Shown: positions 35,601 through 44,900 of the stretch, one piece after another
Position numbering within the stretch: position 1 is the first letter of the stretch
Layout: each line of letters begins with the position of its first letter
Source: Antedon mediterranea
Taxonomy: Eukaryota > Echinodermata > Crinoidea > Comatulida > Antedonidae
Length of the DNA: 64,000 bases
Reading direction: 5' to 3'
Assembly (NCBI RefSeq): GCF_964355755.1
Contig: NC_092674.1
Span: 23,896,001-23,960,000 of the forward strand
Notes under the pieces: model-generated
Database searches by the model: none
Seen by the model: the letters and a program-made list of their open reading frames with translations, nothing else
What the model was told of the DNA's origin: nothing
Translations under genes and position numbers: made by a program

Positions 35601-36286
35601 GTGATGGTTTCTGGACTGGGGAAGTATGGCATTCGCTAGTCTGCAAAACGAAACAATGGAGTCCATCTGAAATACGCAGATGTGTCAGAGGGAAACATCT
35701 AATATTAATGGGCGACTCAACTACTAGACAATGGGGGGAGGTTCTGGTAAAAACTTTGAATTTAAGTACTAAGATAACATTCCAGTACATTGAAGAAAGA
35801 AGTGATACCTTAAACCTAACGTTTTATTTTCACCCATTTATAATAGGCGTTCAACATACCTATAAATTAGCTGAGTTACATTTTGAGGTGGATATTTTGA
35901 AAAATCTCGTCGGATGCGATTACTACATAGTGATAAGTCCTTGGGCACATTATACGCAATGGGCGCGGGATTCATACATTGAAAGATTGCAGTTATTAAA
36001 AATTGCTGTTCTTCATTTTAAGGAGAGGTGTCCCGACACACCCGTGGTGTTAAAATCTCCCCATCCAAGAGACCATACGAAACTTCCGCAATTTATATAC
36101 GGCAGTGATTACTTAATACATAGGTTGCGACAGGTTATGAAATCTGTATTTGCTGATACTGATGTGTTTTTTATGGACGTATGGGATTTGGTTAATTCTT
36201 ACCACTCACAAAATGAAATTCATATGCCGTCACCAGTTATTCTACAAAAACTGTATATTTTCTTTTCGCATGTATGTAAGTTTTAA
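17654..36286 (+). CDS. NXPE-family (neurexophilin and PC-esterase domain) protein
   Basis: Exons: 17654-17725 (ATG), 31453-32183, 32593-32651, 35526-36286 (TAA); phases match at every GT-AG junction, giving 540 residues, close to the family's length. Exon 1 encodes a signal-anchor (LICFLFVTSLAIIGLLS). Exon 2 (residues 25-268) is the neurexophilin/Ig-like part; the last exon is the PC-esterase domain with the SGNH-type GDS motif at residues 350-352 (LMGDSTTRQW), and DVWD...H near the end in the place of the catalytic Asp-His. The protein is predicted type II membrane or secreted; its substrate is unknown. Exon 1 is assigned by phase and position across a 13.7-kb intron, so it is less certain than the rest. 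AATAAA at 36663 is the likely poly(A) signal. Confidence 0.85.
17748..18325. repeat. Direct repeat pair of ~95 bp
   Basis: TAGATAATAGATCTCTCGAC followed by similar downstream sequence occurs at 17748-17842 and 18231-18325. Between them is AATCTTATGTGGGTTCATCC-like sequence that is also found inverted in NDP kinase intron 2 (about 13915-13985). Confidence 0.7.
18560..18803 (-). repeat. tRNA-derived SINE, family S1, copy 2
   Basis: The minus-strand head GTGGAGCTGTGGCTTGGTGG, then GGTCCTGGGTTCAAGTCCTG (clear B box), and the body with complement of CCAATTACAGGATGCATAAA. It matches 3486-3678. Confidence 0.75.
19680..20093 (-). mobile_element. LINE 3' end with reverse-transcriptase C-terminal fragment
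   Basis: A 106-codon minus-strand frame contains RLKVCYNDAFRRLLGQPRF and SARNLFVENNIPSFYEYLR, the C-terminal signature after the RT domain in CR1/Rex1-like LINEs. It ends in a short microsatellite tail (minus strand GAATT repeats, plus 19680-19696), the usual 3' end of that group. The copy is severely 5'-truncated and dead. Confidence 0.8.
20690..20858 (+). mobile_element. LINE 3' end fragment
   Basis: TTGGAGAGACACACCCTACC and CTTTTGTCTCTCCTCGGCTC, then GCCGAAATGAATAGAATAAA. This resembles the 3' UTR and tail of L2/CR1-type elements. No coding part is left. Confidence 0.5.
20838..21530. repeat. Ancient duplicated segment, copy 1
   Basis: Includes ATCGATAAAGATCGATTTTA, TGCTCCAAATGCTGACATAC and TTTAGTTTGTCTTTTTATAA in the same order as in copy 2 (26828-28690). 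Confidence 0.75.
22701..23195. mobile_element. Element D MITE, complete copy
   Basis: Left end GAGAGGTTTCGCAATCTTAC, right end the inverse (GGTTGCGAAACCTCCC), flanking TA on both sides; 495 bp. The inner palindromic arms read CGAATACGATAACAAAAACG and CGTTTTCGTTATCGTATTCG. Non-coding. Confidence 0.85.
23629..26270 (+). mobile_element. S2 SINE inside element D, itself split
   Basis: SINE pieces 23629-23895 and 26244-26270, about 294 bp in total. It has a B-box-like GGGTTCGAGGCT, body GGTTCTGGTGGTAGAACGAG and TCTTCTCGGATAAGG, and tail AAACAAACAAACAA directly before the ACGCA duplication. Other S2 copies: 61030-61275, 12990-13165 and an inverted one near 40690. Confidence 0.8.
23896..26236. mobile_element. 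2.34-kb hAT-like non-autonomous element
   Basis: Ends are AGGGCCGTAGCCAGG and CCTGGCTACGGGCCT, with GGTTACC duplicated at 23889-23895 and 26237-26243. Seven clear bases are duplicated; hAT elements give 8. No transposase frame survives, and the interior is AT-rich with no recognisable gene. Confidence 0.85.
26995..27560. mobile_element. LINE-type 3' tail fragments
   Basis: At 26995, repeated ATTCAAT units followed by AAACTTTATTGTCAAACTC look like a minus-strand LINE tail. Near 27540, TAATAAATCGAATTTGAATC looks like a plus-strand tail. No RT sequence is left. Confidence 0.4.
28343..28538. mobile_element. MITE with AGAGTATCACGGTG ends
   Basis: AGAGTATCACGGTGCTGACG at the left and its inverse (GTCACACCGTGATACTCT) at the right; arms also share GCGCTGCGTGGTTGCTAGC / GCTAGCAACCATGCAGCGC. 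Confidence 0.85.
28730..29325. repeat. GTCGGT/GTCTGT simple repeats
   Basis: Runs of GTCGGTCTGTCTGTCGGTC at 28733-28803 and 29280-29325 are each followed by CCGGTATCACTATGC. The first is preceded by GTGGAAGCGACTCTATAG, and a related piece (TAGCGACTCTATAGCTAATG) sits at 37040-37100, so these belong to one dispersed repeat family. Confidence 0.8.
29326..30966. other. NXPE intron sequence, nothing recognised
   Basis: AT-rich with short (AT)n and an imperfect ~75-bp direct repeat at 30075-30195 (TTTCTATATTTGCAATATTT twice). No coding or RNA gene seen. Confidence 0.4.
30967..31146. mobile_element. hAT-like MITE (GGCGTAA ends), copy 1
   Basis: Left TGGCGTAATGGCTAAACCCA, right CTGCGTTACGCCA; interior AGGGGCCCCGG, GAGAGCCCCTTGGGGTTCCT. 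A relative lies at 53215-53390. Confidence 0.65.
32722..33474. repeat. 38-bp tandem array, about 20 units
   Basis: The unit holds GGGTTGATCAGGTCCATATG followed by CAGCTAGCTGAGCCACAC. Only scattered single-base changes occur (one indel near 32935). It lies in NXPE intron 3. Confidence 0.95.
33692..34430. repeat. ~147-bp tandem array, five units
   Basis: Each unit starts near TAATCAAGATAATTCGTATG and includes CTGTTATCTAACACGACTTG and CCTTTTTCTGTATCACCCTG. Starts are at about 33699, 33848, 33997, 34142 and 34288. It directly follows the 38-bp array in the same intron. Confidence 0.9.
34581..34748. repeat. 168-bp palindrome and a related half at 35348-35500
   Basis: Arms start GTTGATATAAAGTTTGCGGT and end with the inverse. 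The right arm with its flank (34683-34790) recurs inverted at 35348-35430, which continues into GATCGAAACGTCGGGTTTTT and ACGTGGTGTACCGCAAAAC. It is probably the terminal part of a retroelement family. Confidence 0.75.
34974..35134. mobile_element. M1 palindromic MITE, copy 3
   Basis: TAAGCTCTGTCCACACTATC at the left and TAGTGTAGACAGAGCTTTA at the right, in NXPE intron 3. Confidence 0.8.
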
Positions 36287-38355
36287 AACCTCGCGGAAAC
36301 TGAGTTTTAAATTAATTAGACTTAACAAAATACAATTAACGTTCACTCTTCCCCATGGGTGGATAGACTAAAAGATAATTCCAATAGTCAATAATCATCT
36401 TTGGGTTTAAACAGGGAATTCGGCCAAAAGACCATACGCAATATCCAATTCCATAACTCAATATTTTAAAGAATGTCGATGCCATTGATCACTTTGTATT
36501 GATGGCATTGCTCGGTAAACTGGAATGGATATCCAAATTGTCGATACCGTGAACAATTATATTGGTATTCTTTTCGATTTTACTTAATCCATGGTGAGAT
36601 GATGACCAACCACGCCAATTAAGGTTGAACGATTTTAAAGACCTACTTTTATTACTTGGCAAAATAAAATGTCAACTTGTATATAAAAACCTGCTTTCTT
36701 TGTATCATTAATGTCCGTCCAACGTAATTTTGGGGAGTTACATTTTAATTTTTAATTTTGTGTGTTTAAATTGCATGTGCTTCGTTTTAACTATCCTTTT
36801 TGATATGTAATATAAGTAAATTTAAAATGTATAAACAAGGAGACATTTTTATATGTAGGCCTATAATACTGATGAATAAATTTAAAAATCTATAATAATT
36901 AAATAATTAAAATGAATATAATTATGTAGAAATTTTATGAACTAATCTAATAACCTTTCAATACTGTTATATGTTATTGTTTTTTATGCCTATATGCCTT
37001 TTTTTGTGTGTATAATGTTGCAATTTTTGTACTAACATTTTTAGCGACTCTATAGCTAATGTCGGTCGGTTGGCTGGTTGGTTGGTCGGTTGGTCTGTAA
37101 ACACTAACTCAATATATGGCCTTGTTTCAGACTTTGTCTGCTTTTTGTAAATGTTTTCATTCTATAGCCTACCTGAATAAATAAATAAATAAGGTATATA
37201 CAGACAATTTCTTTTGATTTTCATATACTGTATATATATTAGTGATGTCACAAAATGCTTACCGTATTTTATTCGAATAACGTCGCTGGATGTTATTATT
37301 TTTTTCAGGAGGGTTTTTAGGGGGCGTTTATTCGAGGGAGACGTTTATTTGGAAGAGGTGTATATTTTTTGGGTGTATACGGTAAATCGTATTGTAACCC
37401 ACACTCTAATGGTACTCCCAACCTTCTAGTAACCCACCTTATATTATATATAAGTTATAAGTCCATCTATAATAATCCACTACTCTAATAACCCATGGGT
37501 TACTACTAGAGTCACAAAAACTATTGACAAAATGACACTAAAATAAACTTTTAACATGATTTATTCCTTAAAATATTATTGTGTCAATGATCCTTATTGA
37601 TGTACTCCAGCTTTAGTATGCCTCGATTATTGTTCCAGTTTTAGTTCAAAATACGGATATTATACAACCCTTGACAGTTCATCAATCAATATTTTTTCGA
37701 TTTGTTTTCGGCTACAAGTAGTGACATACCGATCTCGGGAGTGGAGGAGGATTGAGTGTTTATTTTGAGTTTATAAAATGAAGTTAGAGTTCAACCAAAT
37801 TTGTTTATTCGTACTGTTTTATTATTTTGCTATATTAGGCCTATGAGTTGCTGACCGAAAAAGTTGAGGGAGTGGGTTACTATTTTCAGGTGCCTAATTT
37901 AAGATTAGTAATAGTAACCCACTGCTCTAATAGTAACCCCCCCTATAATAGTAACCAACCCTAAAGAAACAATCAGGGTTAGAATTAGAAGATTTACGGT
38001 AATCTAATAAACCCCGTATATGAAAAAAATATAATAATTTCAAGAAATGATAAAATACAGTAAAAATTGTAACAAAATAAAGTTGGTCAATTGTAGATCA
38101 TGGAATTCAATGATTTGTACTACAAATACAAATGCGTTGTAATACAATATTTAATGTATAGACTAATAATATAGGCCTAGGCCAACACGGGAAATAAATA
38201 AACGCCCCGGAGCGTTTATTCGAGAATAAACAAATTATAATATTAATATCAAAAACTAATTAAAACAAGTCTATCGCCCTCTATCTTTCTACATTACCAC
38301 AGCAGTACGTATGATGGCGGCTGTTTCGAAGTTTTAACAACAAAATAAAATTAAT
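36287..38355. other. Intergenic between NXPE gene and HAUS2
   Basis: No gene recognised. It contains the 37040-37100 simple repeat, an (AAAT)n-like LINE tail near 37178, the 37260-37384 MITE (TACCGTATTTTATTCGAATA end), and repeats of TAACCCAC/AGTAACCC near 37385-37960. Confidence 0.5.
37260..37384. mobile_element. MITE with TACCGTATTTTATTCGAATA end
   Basis: Short relative of the element at 4129-4376; the right end is GGGTGTATACGGTA and the interior has GGGGCGTTTATTCGAGGGAG. Confidence 0.6.
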
Positions 38356-41024
38356 ATGAGTAACCCATGGGATATCAAATCGAGATCTCCCAATCTTGGA
38401 GCAATTTTAAGGCTAGCTGAACGCACTGGGCATTTAACTCATCATGGAAAAGTATTTAGGCTAGGCCTAGGTCCAATGATCAATTATTAAATTATTAAAC
38501 TAGGCGTAGGGCCTACTAGGCCTAGCTAGAGGCTAGGCCCTCCCTAGGCCTAGCTAGGCTTATTATTAGGCCTAGCCTAGCTAGCCCTAGCTAGGCTAGG
38601 CCTATGCCTAATATAGATAGAAGAGGGAGGCATAATATGGTAGCTGTGGCTAGGCCCTCTAGCCTTTGGCTAGGCAAGGCCCTGTCCTCCTAAGGCTATA
38701 GTACTACTAGGCCTAGCCTATAGTTTGTATAATAGTAGTAGTAGGCCTAACCTAAGTAGAATAGTATAGCAAGCAAGCAAGGATAAGGATTAAGATAAGG
38801 TAGGCCTATAATAATCAATCAATTGAGGCTTGCTTTTCTGTCTGTATGTATAGATTGTAGATTTTGTTTTTTGGTCCAGATATTATTAATAATTATACTT
38901 GGTTTAGTTCTTTACTAATTATATTTTTTTTCAATGGTTTTTTTTCAGTTTAATATTCATGGTGATACCAAGGAACAGTCTAATAGAAACATTCCAAGCA
39001 TGTCGCACCATTCACTAAACTTGATTCAACAACTTAGAGAACTAAGTAAACAAGGAAAAGAACTAGACAAAGTATGCATAAAGTTCTGTCAACACTATCA
39101 AACTTTATGTCACAAAAAAATGTCATGTGCCCATATGGACATGATGATGTCATACCCTGTTTAAGCTTTCATTTCATACCATATTTGTGCACACTTTTTT
39201 TTTCAAACTAGTTTGATAGTGCAGACAGCTTTAGAAAAATAATTTAATTAGATTTAATAAAAAAATATACAATCCTCTATAAAAAAAAAACACCTGAAAA
39301 AAAAAAGGTATAATTTTCATAGTTTTAAGAGACTTTGCTCCTGAGAGTTTCTTAAATTCAATATTGTGTTCAACCATAATGCTATGTTCCATTACAAGGC
39401 TCTGTAGTAATGAGAAGTTTCCCCTCTTTTTCTTGCAGGTTTCTTTAGATATCCAATGCCGACTGCTGGATAAGGAGACTAGAGATATTACGCATGTAGA
39501 TATACTTGGTAATTTCTGCAAAATCTTTTTATGTAAAAATGTTGCTTTTTAATTTAGACAGACAGATCATAATCAGTAAATTGTGCCAACTTGTTGTAGG
39601 TGTGTTATAAAAATGAATGTGTTATAATAGTACAAATAATTTAATTCAACTAAACATTTATTCATCCAGTAAAAAGAAAAATAAACAATGAAAAAAAGAC
39701 ACAATTGAAAAAAGGGCAAAGGCCAAAAAAGTGAACAACAGATCAGAAAATGTTATCCTGTGAAAAAAATTGTTTGTGTCATCTTTCACCTGATGAAATT
39801 ATTTGTACCATTGCACTCATTAGCATGAATTAAATTGCGTAATGTGTAGTTCTATATTTTCTCATACCAGAATGTAAAATCTCTCAACTGAATGATTTAA
39901 CATCCCATCTTCAATCAGTTGTGAAAGCCAAGCACCAGCTAATAACACGGCTTCAACAGCCATTTGTTGGCGACTACGTCAAGATCGAAGCCACATACCA
40001 TCGTCACGTTCAAGACCTGTTCCCGTTGATGGCGACCTGTCTCGCAGATCTCTCGTCTAACTTGAACAACATTGATTGGACCAGTGAATTTGATCTGAAG
40101 AATGTCAAATTAGTAAGATATTTTAGCATGTATTGGCACACACATTCGAGCCGTTCGCTTAGTTGATGCGAAACTAAACCAGGGTTTTTACTCCCCCCCC
40201 CCCCCTCCGTGCCTTACTTGATGGCAAACTAAAGAGCTGGACATTCTATTATTGTTAGTTTTAAACCATTCAACTTCAATTGAGGAAATTTGGTTTGGGC
40301 TGACTTACGGCAGCCACAGTACTCTACCATGACAGAAGCCAATATGGACCAATACACTGAGTAAAACCCTACTGATGTAAACGATTATTATTACGTTTCT
40401 TTACCCAGGGTAGCCCAAACAGTTTAAACTGGTTTGTATTGAGGCCCTGCATGCAACATTATACATTGTTACAAACTCAGCAGAGACTAATTAGTTATCA
40501 ATACATCATACAATTTTGATTTGAAGACCCTTACAGAGTCTCGGTTCTCAAATCAACGGGCAAATTGTTCCATATTATTTGTTCCACTAACACAAAAACT
40601 TGTGATATACCTCTCCTTTTTTGCAAAAGGAACCTTAAGTTTCATGAGTTTTTGAAAGTGGCGTGAATAGGTCAGTCATGCCTATGGGTGTTCAGACAAA
40701 AGATGCACTGGGCTCTTTAAAATGTGCACAAGAAGACTTCTTCTACTAATGGCTGAGGAGAGACTTTTTGTTGATAGACCTTTTCATCTTTTTATGTATT
40801 TTCTATTTTTTTTCAAATTATATTTCTCTTTAATGAATAAAATTAATGAAATGAAGCTGAGCGGCATATAATTACTTTTTGCTAGCAAGTATATGTGTAT
40901 TTTACAAGCAATTTTTAATTATTTTTACTTGCAGAAAGAGACGCTAAGTTCTATATCTACCAGCCTTGCTCAGCTGCAGACCAGTTTCCAATCTCTTTGT
41001 CTAATGAGGGAATGCTTAGAGTGA
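38356..41024 (+). CDS. HAUS2: HAUS augmin-like complex subunit 2
   Basis: Exons: 38356-38451 (ATG), 38949-39071, 39439-39508, 39871-40112, 40935-41024 (TGA); phases match throughout, 206 residues. Augmin recruits gamma-tubulin to existing spindle microtubules. Matches to remembered vertebrate HAUS2: the NPWD start, the segment around LDKETRDITHVDIL, and the most conserved part, VVKAKHQLITRLQQPFVGDY then KIEATYHRHVQDLF. The chain is mostly helical. It ends some 30 residues earlier than vertebrate HAUS2 (about 235). Intron 1 contains an AGGCCT-rich tract, and an M1 MITE starts 7 bp after exon 2. AATAAA signals lie near 41514 and 41577. UTP18 follows 0.9 kb downstream on the same strand. Confidence 0.87.
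38458..38815. repeat. AGGCCTA-rich tract
   Basis: Dense, irregular copies of TAGGCCTAGGCTAGC-like words in HAUS2 intron 1. The same word is scattered singly through the window and is clustered again at 60090-60235. Confidence 0.85.
39078..39232. mobile_element. M1 palindromic MITE, copy 4
   Basis: Begins TAAAGTTCTGTCAACACTAT seven bases after the HAUS2 exon 2 donor and ends AGTGCAGACAGCTTTA. Confidence 0.8.
40690..40860 (-). repeat. S2 SINE fragment (inverted) and LINE-like tail
   Basis: AAGATGCACTGGGCTCTTTA then AAATGTGCAC is the reverse of the S2 body. It is followed by TTAATGAATAAAATTAATGA, which resembles a LINE tail. It lies in the last HAUS2 intron. Confidence 0.5.
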
Positions 41025-41905
41025 ACAGAGTTGAAAAACACATCATAGGCCCAGGACCATTCAGTAGTGAAGGACCCAAATATGAGTCCTCCCCTGGATA
41101 GTGGTTATTGATAGGCCTACAAGAAAATATCATATGCAACGTACCATGTAGTGGTGCTATAGGATTTAGTGTTTTTATTGATGAGCCTACAGGCACAGAT
41201 TTCGTGCTACATGTCAGCTAGTGGCACTTATCATTATCAAAATTTAGTATAATTAATACTGGTAAAAAATCATGGTATATAGTATTTTACATTGGCTGTC
41301 ATGTCAGATTTTATTCTGGCCAAATTCAGTAATTCCACTTTCACATCGCACTGGCACGCATACCATACAAAATTTTTGTTTAAGCTGGAGTTTTGCTAGG
41401 CGATGTGAAAAAGGTATTAGGCCCTTAATAGTCCAACATTTCTATATGCACTATTATTTTTTGTACATAAAACGTTTAAAACATTCAGAAAGTTTTTTAT
41501 AGAACTATAGTAAAATAAAAATGATTTAATATACAAATTGACTTTATGATGATTTGAAGAAAAACATTTAAAATCCAATAAATTAATATTTATGTTGGAA
41601 TATTTTGTTGTTCGTTGTTTTTTTTAAGGTTGTCTATTAATTATTATGGCCCAAAAAGCCGTCCATAAAATAGAAATTACCCCCTCTATAGTGTGTATTA
41701 CCGCCATGATGTTTTGATTTCGGGTGATGTTGTTTCGCCGTGGTGTAACCACATGTTCACATTGTTACCAGCCTAGCAAGGCAGCCTAGACCCAAGAAAA
41801 GTATATGAAAGTGCATCGACAAGTGTATGAATGTATAGCAGGTTAAATTAGATCAAGTACAACATTAATAAGACAACCCAAAGAAAAAAGTCACAAGGAA
41901 AGAAA

Positions 41906-44900
41906 ATGCTAGGCCCGACGAGCAACTCGTCGACGAGAAGAAGAAGGTCAGTCGGTGGGGAGAAAGAAGAGATCACTGAAGGGGTTGATAATGATATGTT
42001 GGGCTTAGGCCTAGACAATGAGCTTAAAGCAGATATTCCTGTTCCGCTTATGTTGCCTAGTAAACGTAGAAAAACTGCAAAAACATTGGGAGAGGAAGAA
42101 TCAGAAAAAAGAGCTGAACGTATGTTAGAAAAAGTTGTATTTGGAGGTGAGCAATCAACATTGGATAATTTATTTGCTGAGAAAATTAAATCTGATGAAG
42201 AATTAAATGAACAGGTAATTGCATTTAACTGTGTTGTTTTTACTAGACTAGGTCGAACTAATTGGTAAAGGTTCCATTTGCCAAATCATGATTTTTTGGA
42301 CAGAAAGAAGTGGTCAACTGTGCATGTTATTATTTTCTAGTGGTACAGTTGACCGTAATATGTCTGTTGTCAATTTCGGCAAGGAACCCTTGTAAATGAT
42401 TGGATGAACGTTGGTTGACCAAGCTGAGTGTCAGCCTCTAGACAAAATGTTCTCACATGGTCAATCGTGTCGATCGAAAATACTATAGAAAACTTTAAAT
42501 TCTTTGGACAGTTGAATGATAGCCTCTTATAAATTACTCGATTAATTATCAACTTTTTAATCATAGTTTTACATTTTTGTGTATAAATATGTTATAACAT
42601 GCTTCTATTTACATTTTTCTTAGATGTCTGGTGAAGAACTATTTTTTATAGACCGTGGTGACAATTCAGAGGGCGTTTTAGATCAATCAAAACCAAAGCC
42701 TGCATGGCATGACGAAGATGATGATCAAATAACGTATGTTCAGGGAATAATTTCGCCAGTGTAGCATAGCAAAAAGCTATACAAAACAACCTTTTTGCTA
42801 ATGATTGTGTAGCAAAAAACTATGTTTCTCAACTCAAAATTCTGTTTGATTAGCAACATTGCTAAACAAATTTTTAAGTTGAAATTTTTCCCTGATGTTT
42901 TGTTTTATTTTTATCCCATGGGTAATACTATTACTAATCGTAATGTATTTGATGAATGGGTGGAGGAGAGATATTTTATAGGATTTTCGTAATGGCCTAA
43001 GCCTATCTCTTTCTACACTATCAAACTTTATGTGACAAAAAATCATCGTGTCCATATATGGACACGATGATGTCATATCACTACCAATACCATATTTGGG
43101 CATATCATACCCATATTTGGGCACATCACACTTTTTTTTTGATAGTGTAGCATAATATCGTACTCAAACCAAGCATGGTATATTTGAAATCATCCCTTTT
43201 TTAGAGCGTATTAGTGCCCTATGGTACAGTATTATATTTATATTTAACTAGATTCTAAAGTCTAATGTTTTTCTTTCTAGCCACTGATTTAAAGATGTAT
43301 TGTCCCCAAAAAACATGAAAAATAAAGATTAATTAAATCAGACTTTGATTATGTTATTTTGTAGCTTTAATAAAGTTATTCATTTCCTTAAAAAAAAAAC
43401 GAAAAAAATAATGTTTTTACTTGTAAAATGATAAAATAAATGGCTAAATTCAACCAAAAATCCATTGGCTGGCAGCCAATTTGACCATTTTTTGCTTTAA
43501 ATTACATTCTTTTCAGGTAAATACATTTTTTTTCGATACAATTTTTGGTCAAAGTGGATAACTATTATGTTACATTAAAATGGAATATTCAACAAAAATT
43601 TGTTTTTTTCAGGAGGACAATACATCTTTAACAGAGATCTTTATTTTAAATTAATACTTTGCTATTTAAGAGACAAGGTTTAAAATTATTAATTTTTTCT
43701 GCAGGCTTAATATGACTGGACGTAAGAAACTTCAAGATATAAGACATAAAGATGAAAAGGAATTATCTGGAGATAAATTAAAGCAACGCTTAAAATCACA
43801 GTAATGTGAACCAAACTTTATTTTTCACACCACCCCACCTTATTTCTCTAGAAATGAAAATATTATAATAATATCAAATTTTACTTTTAGCCAAATGTCA
43901 ATCTCTCTCCCATTGGAATGGATACCAAATTAATTAACATCAATCTTTATAATTTAATATGATGGACAAATACAATATACTATGGCTATATATTTAAGTT
44001 ATATACCATTTTAGGCAATCTTTTCCCCTTCCCAATTGCTAAGTTTAAGCCCTAACTTGTCATCCTGATACTGTTACGTATATATTTGGATTGAACTTGT
44101 TAAATGCAGTTTTTTTAAACATTTATATGAATCATGAATCAAATTACGGGCTGCCTCTCAGACAGTGTCTGCATGCATTCTATCTTCTATATTCCAAAGT
44201 ATCCAAAATCTAATAAATTATATTTATTTTTAGGTTTGAAAATTTAACTGGATCAAAACCAAACTGGGCGAAGTTGAAATCGGAGAAAGAAGATCGTAAA
44301 AGAAAGGGTTAGCTATTAGCTGTAAATTGATATACATTAATATCATATGGCTGGGGATGAATTATTTAGATAAATAATTCCTCCATGAGATGACAATGAA
44401 ATTACAAAATTGGGACCATTTGCCTGCCCAAGGCATCCCATTTTTAGACATCCTGTCTCTGAAAATGTTGATAAAGGGATTAATTTTGGATTCTTTAATA
44501 ATCTACTGGGTTAATCAACCCTAAAGGCCAATTTACACAGACGAACAGTAAGCGGAAAGCCACGTTGATTGTCCCATTTACACAGCGCGGAATTCACGAG
44601 CGGTGTGGCAGAAAGTAGGTGCTTGTAGGCCTCAAGCCTAGTGCATGATGATGTCATGTCACTGCACATTCGTTGTGGTAGATAGATAGCGTGAAGTTGT
44701 GGTAGATAGATAGCCTTGAGCTGCGATAAATAAAGTAATAATAAATTCAGGCCTGTAACTGTATTATATTTTTTTCTTTACAAGATGCAAGCAGTGACGA
44801 AGAGGATGATGAGGAGGAAGACTTGATGAAGAGAACAGGCGATTATCTGGCCTCTTCAAAGTCACTGACAAAAGGCTTTATTGATGTTAAAAAGTACACT

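Noticed and set aside
35416-35790. 124-codon minus-strand frame
   Set aside because: Antisense to the NXPE esterase exon, which has clear family motifs and splice sites.
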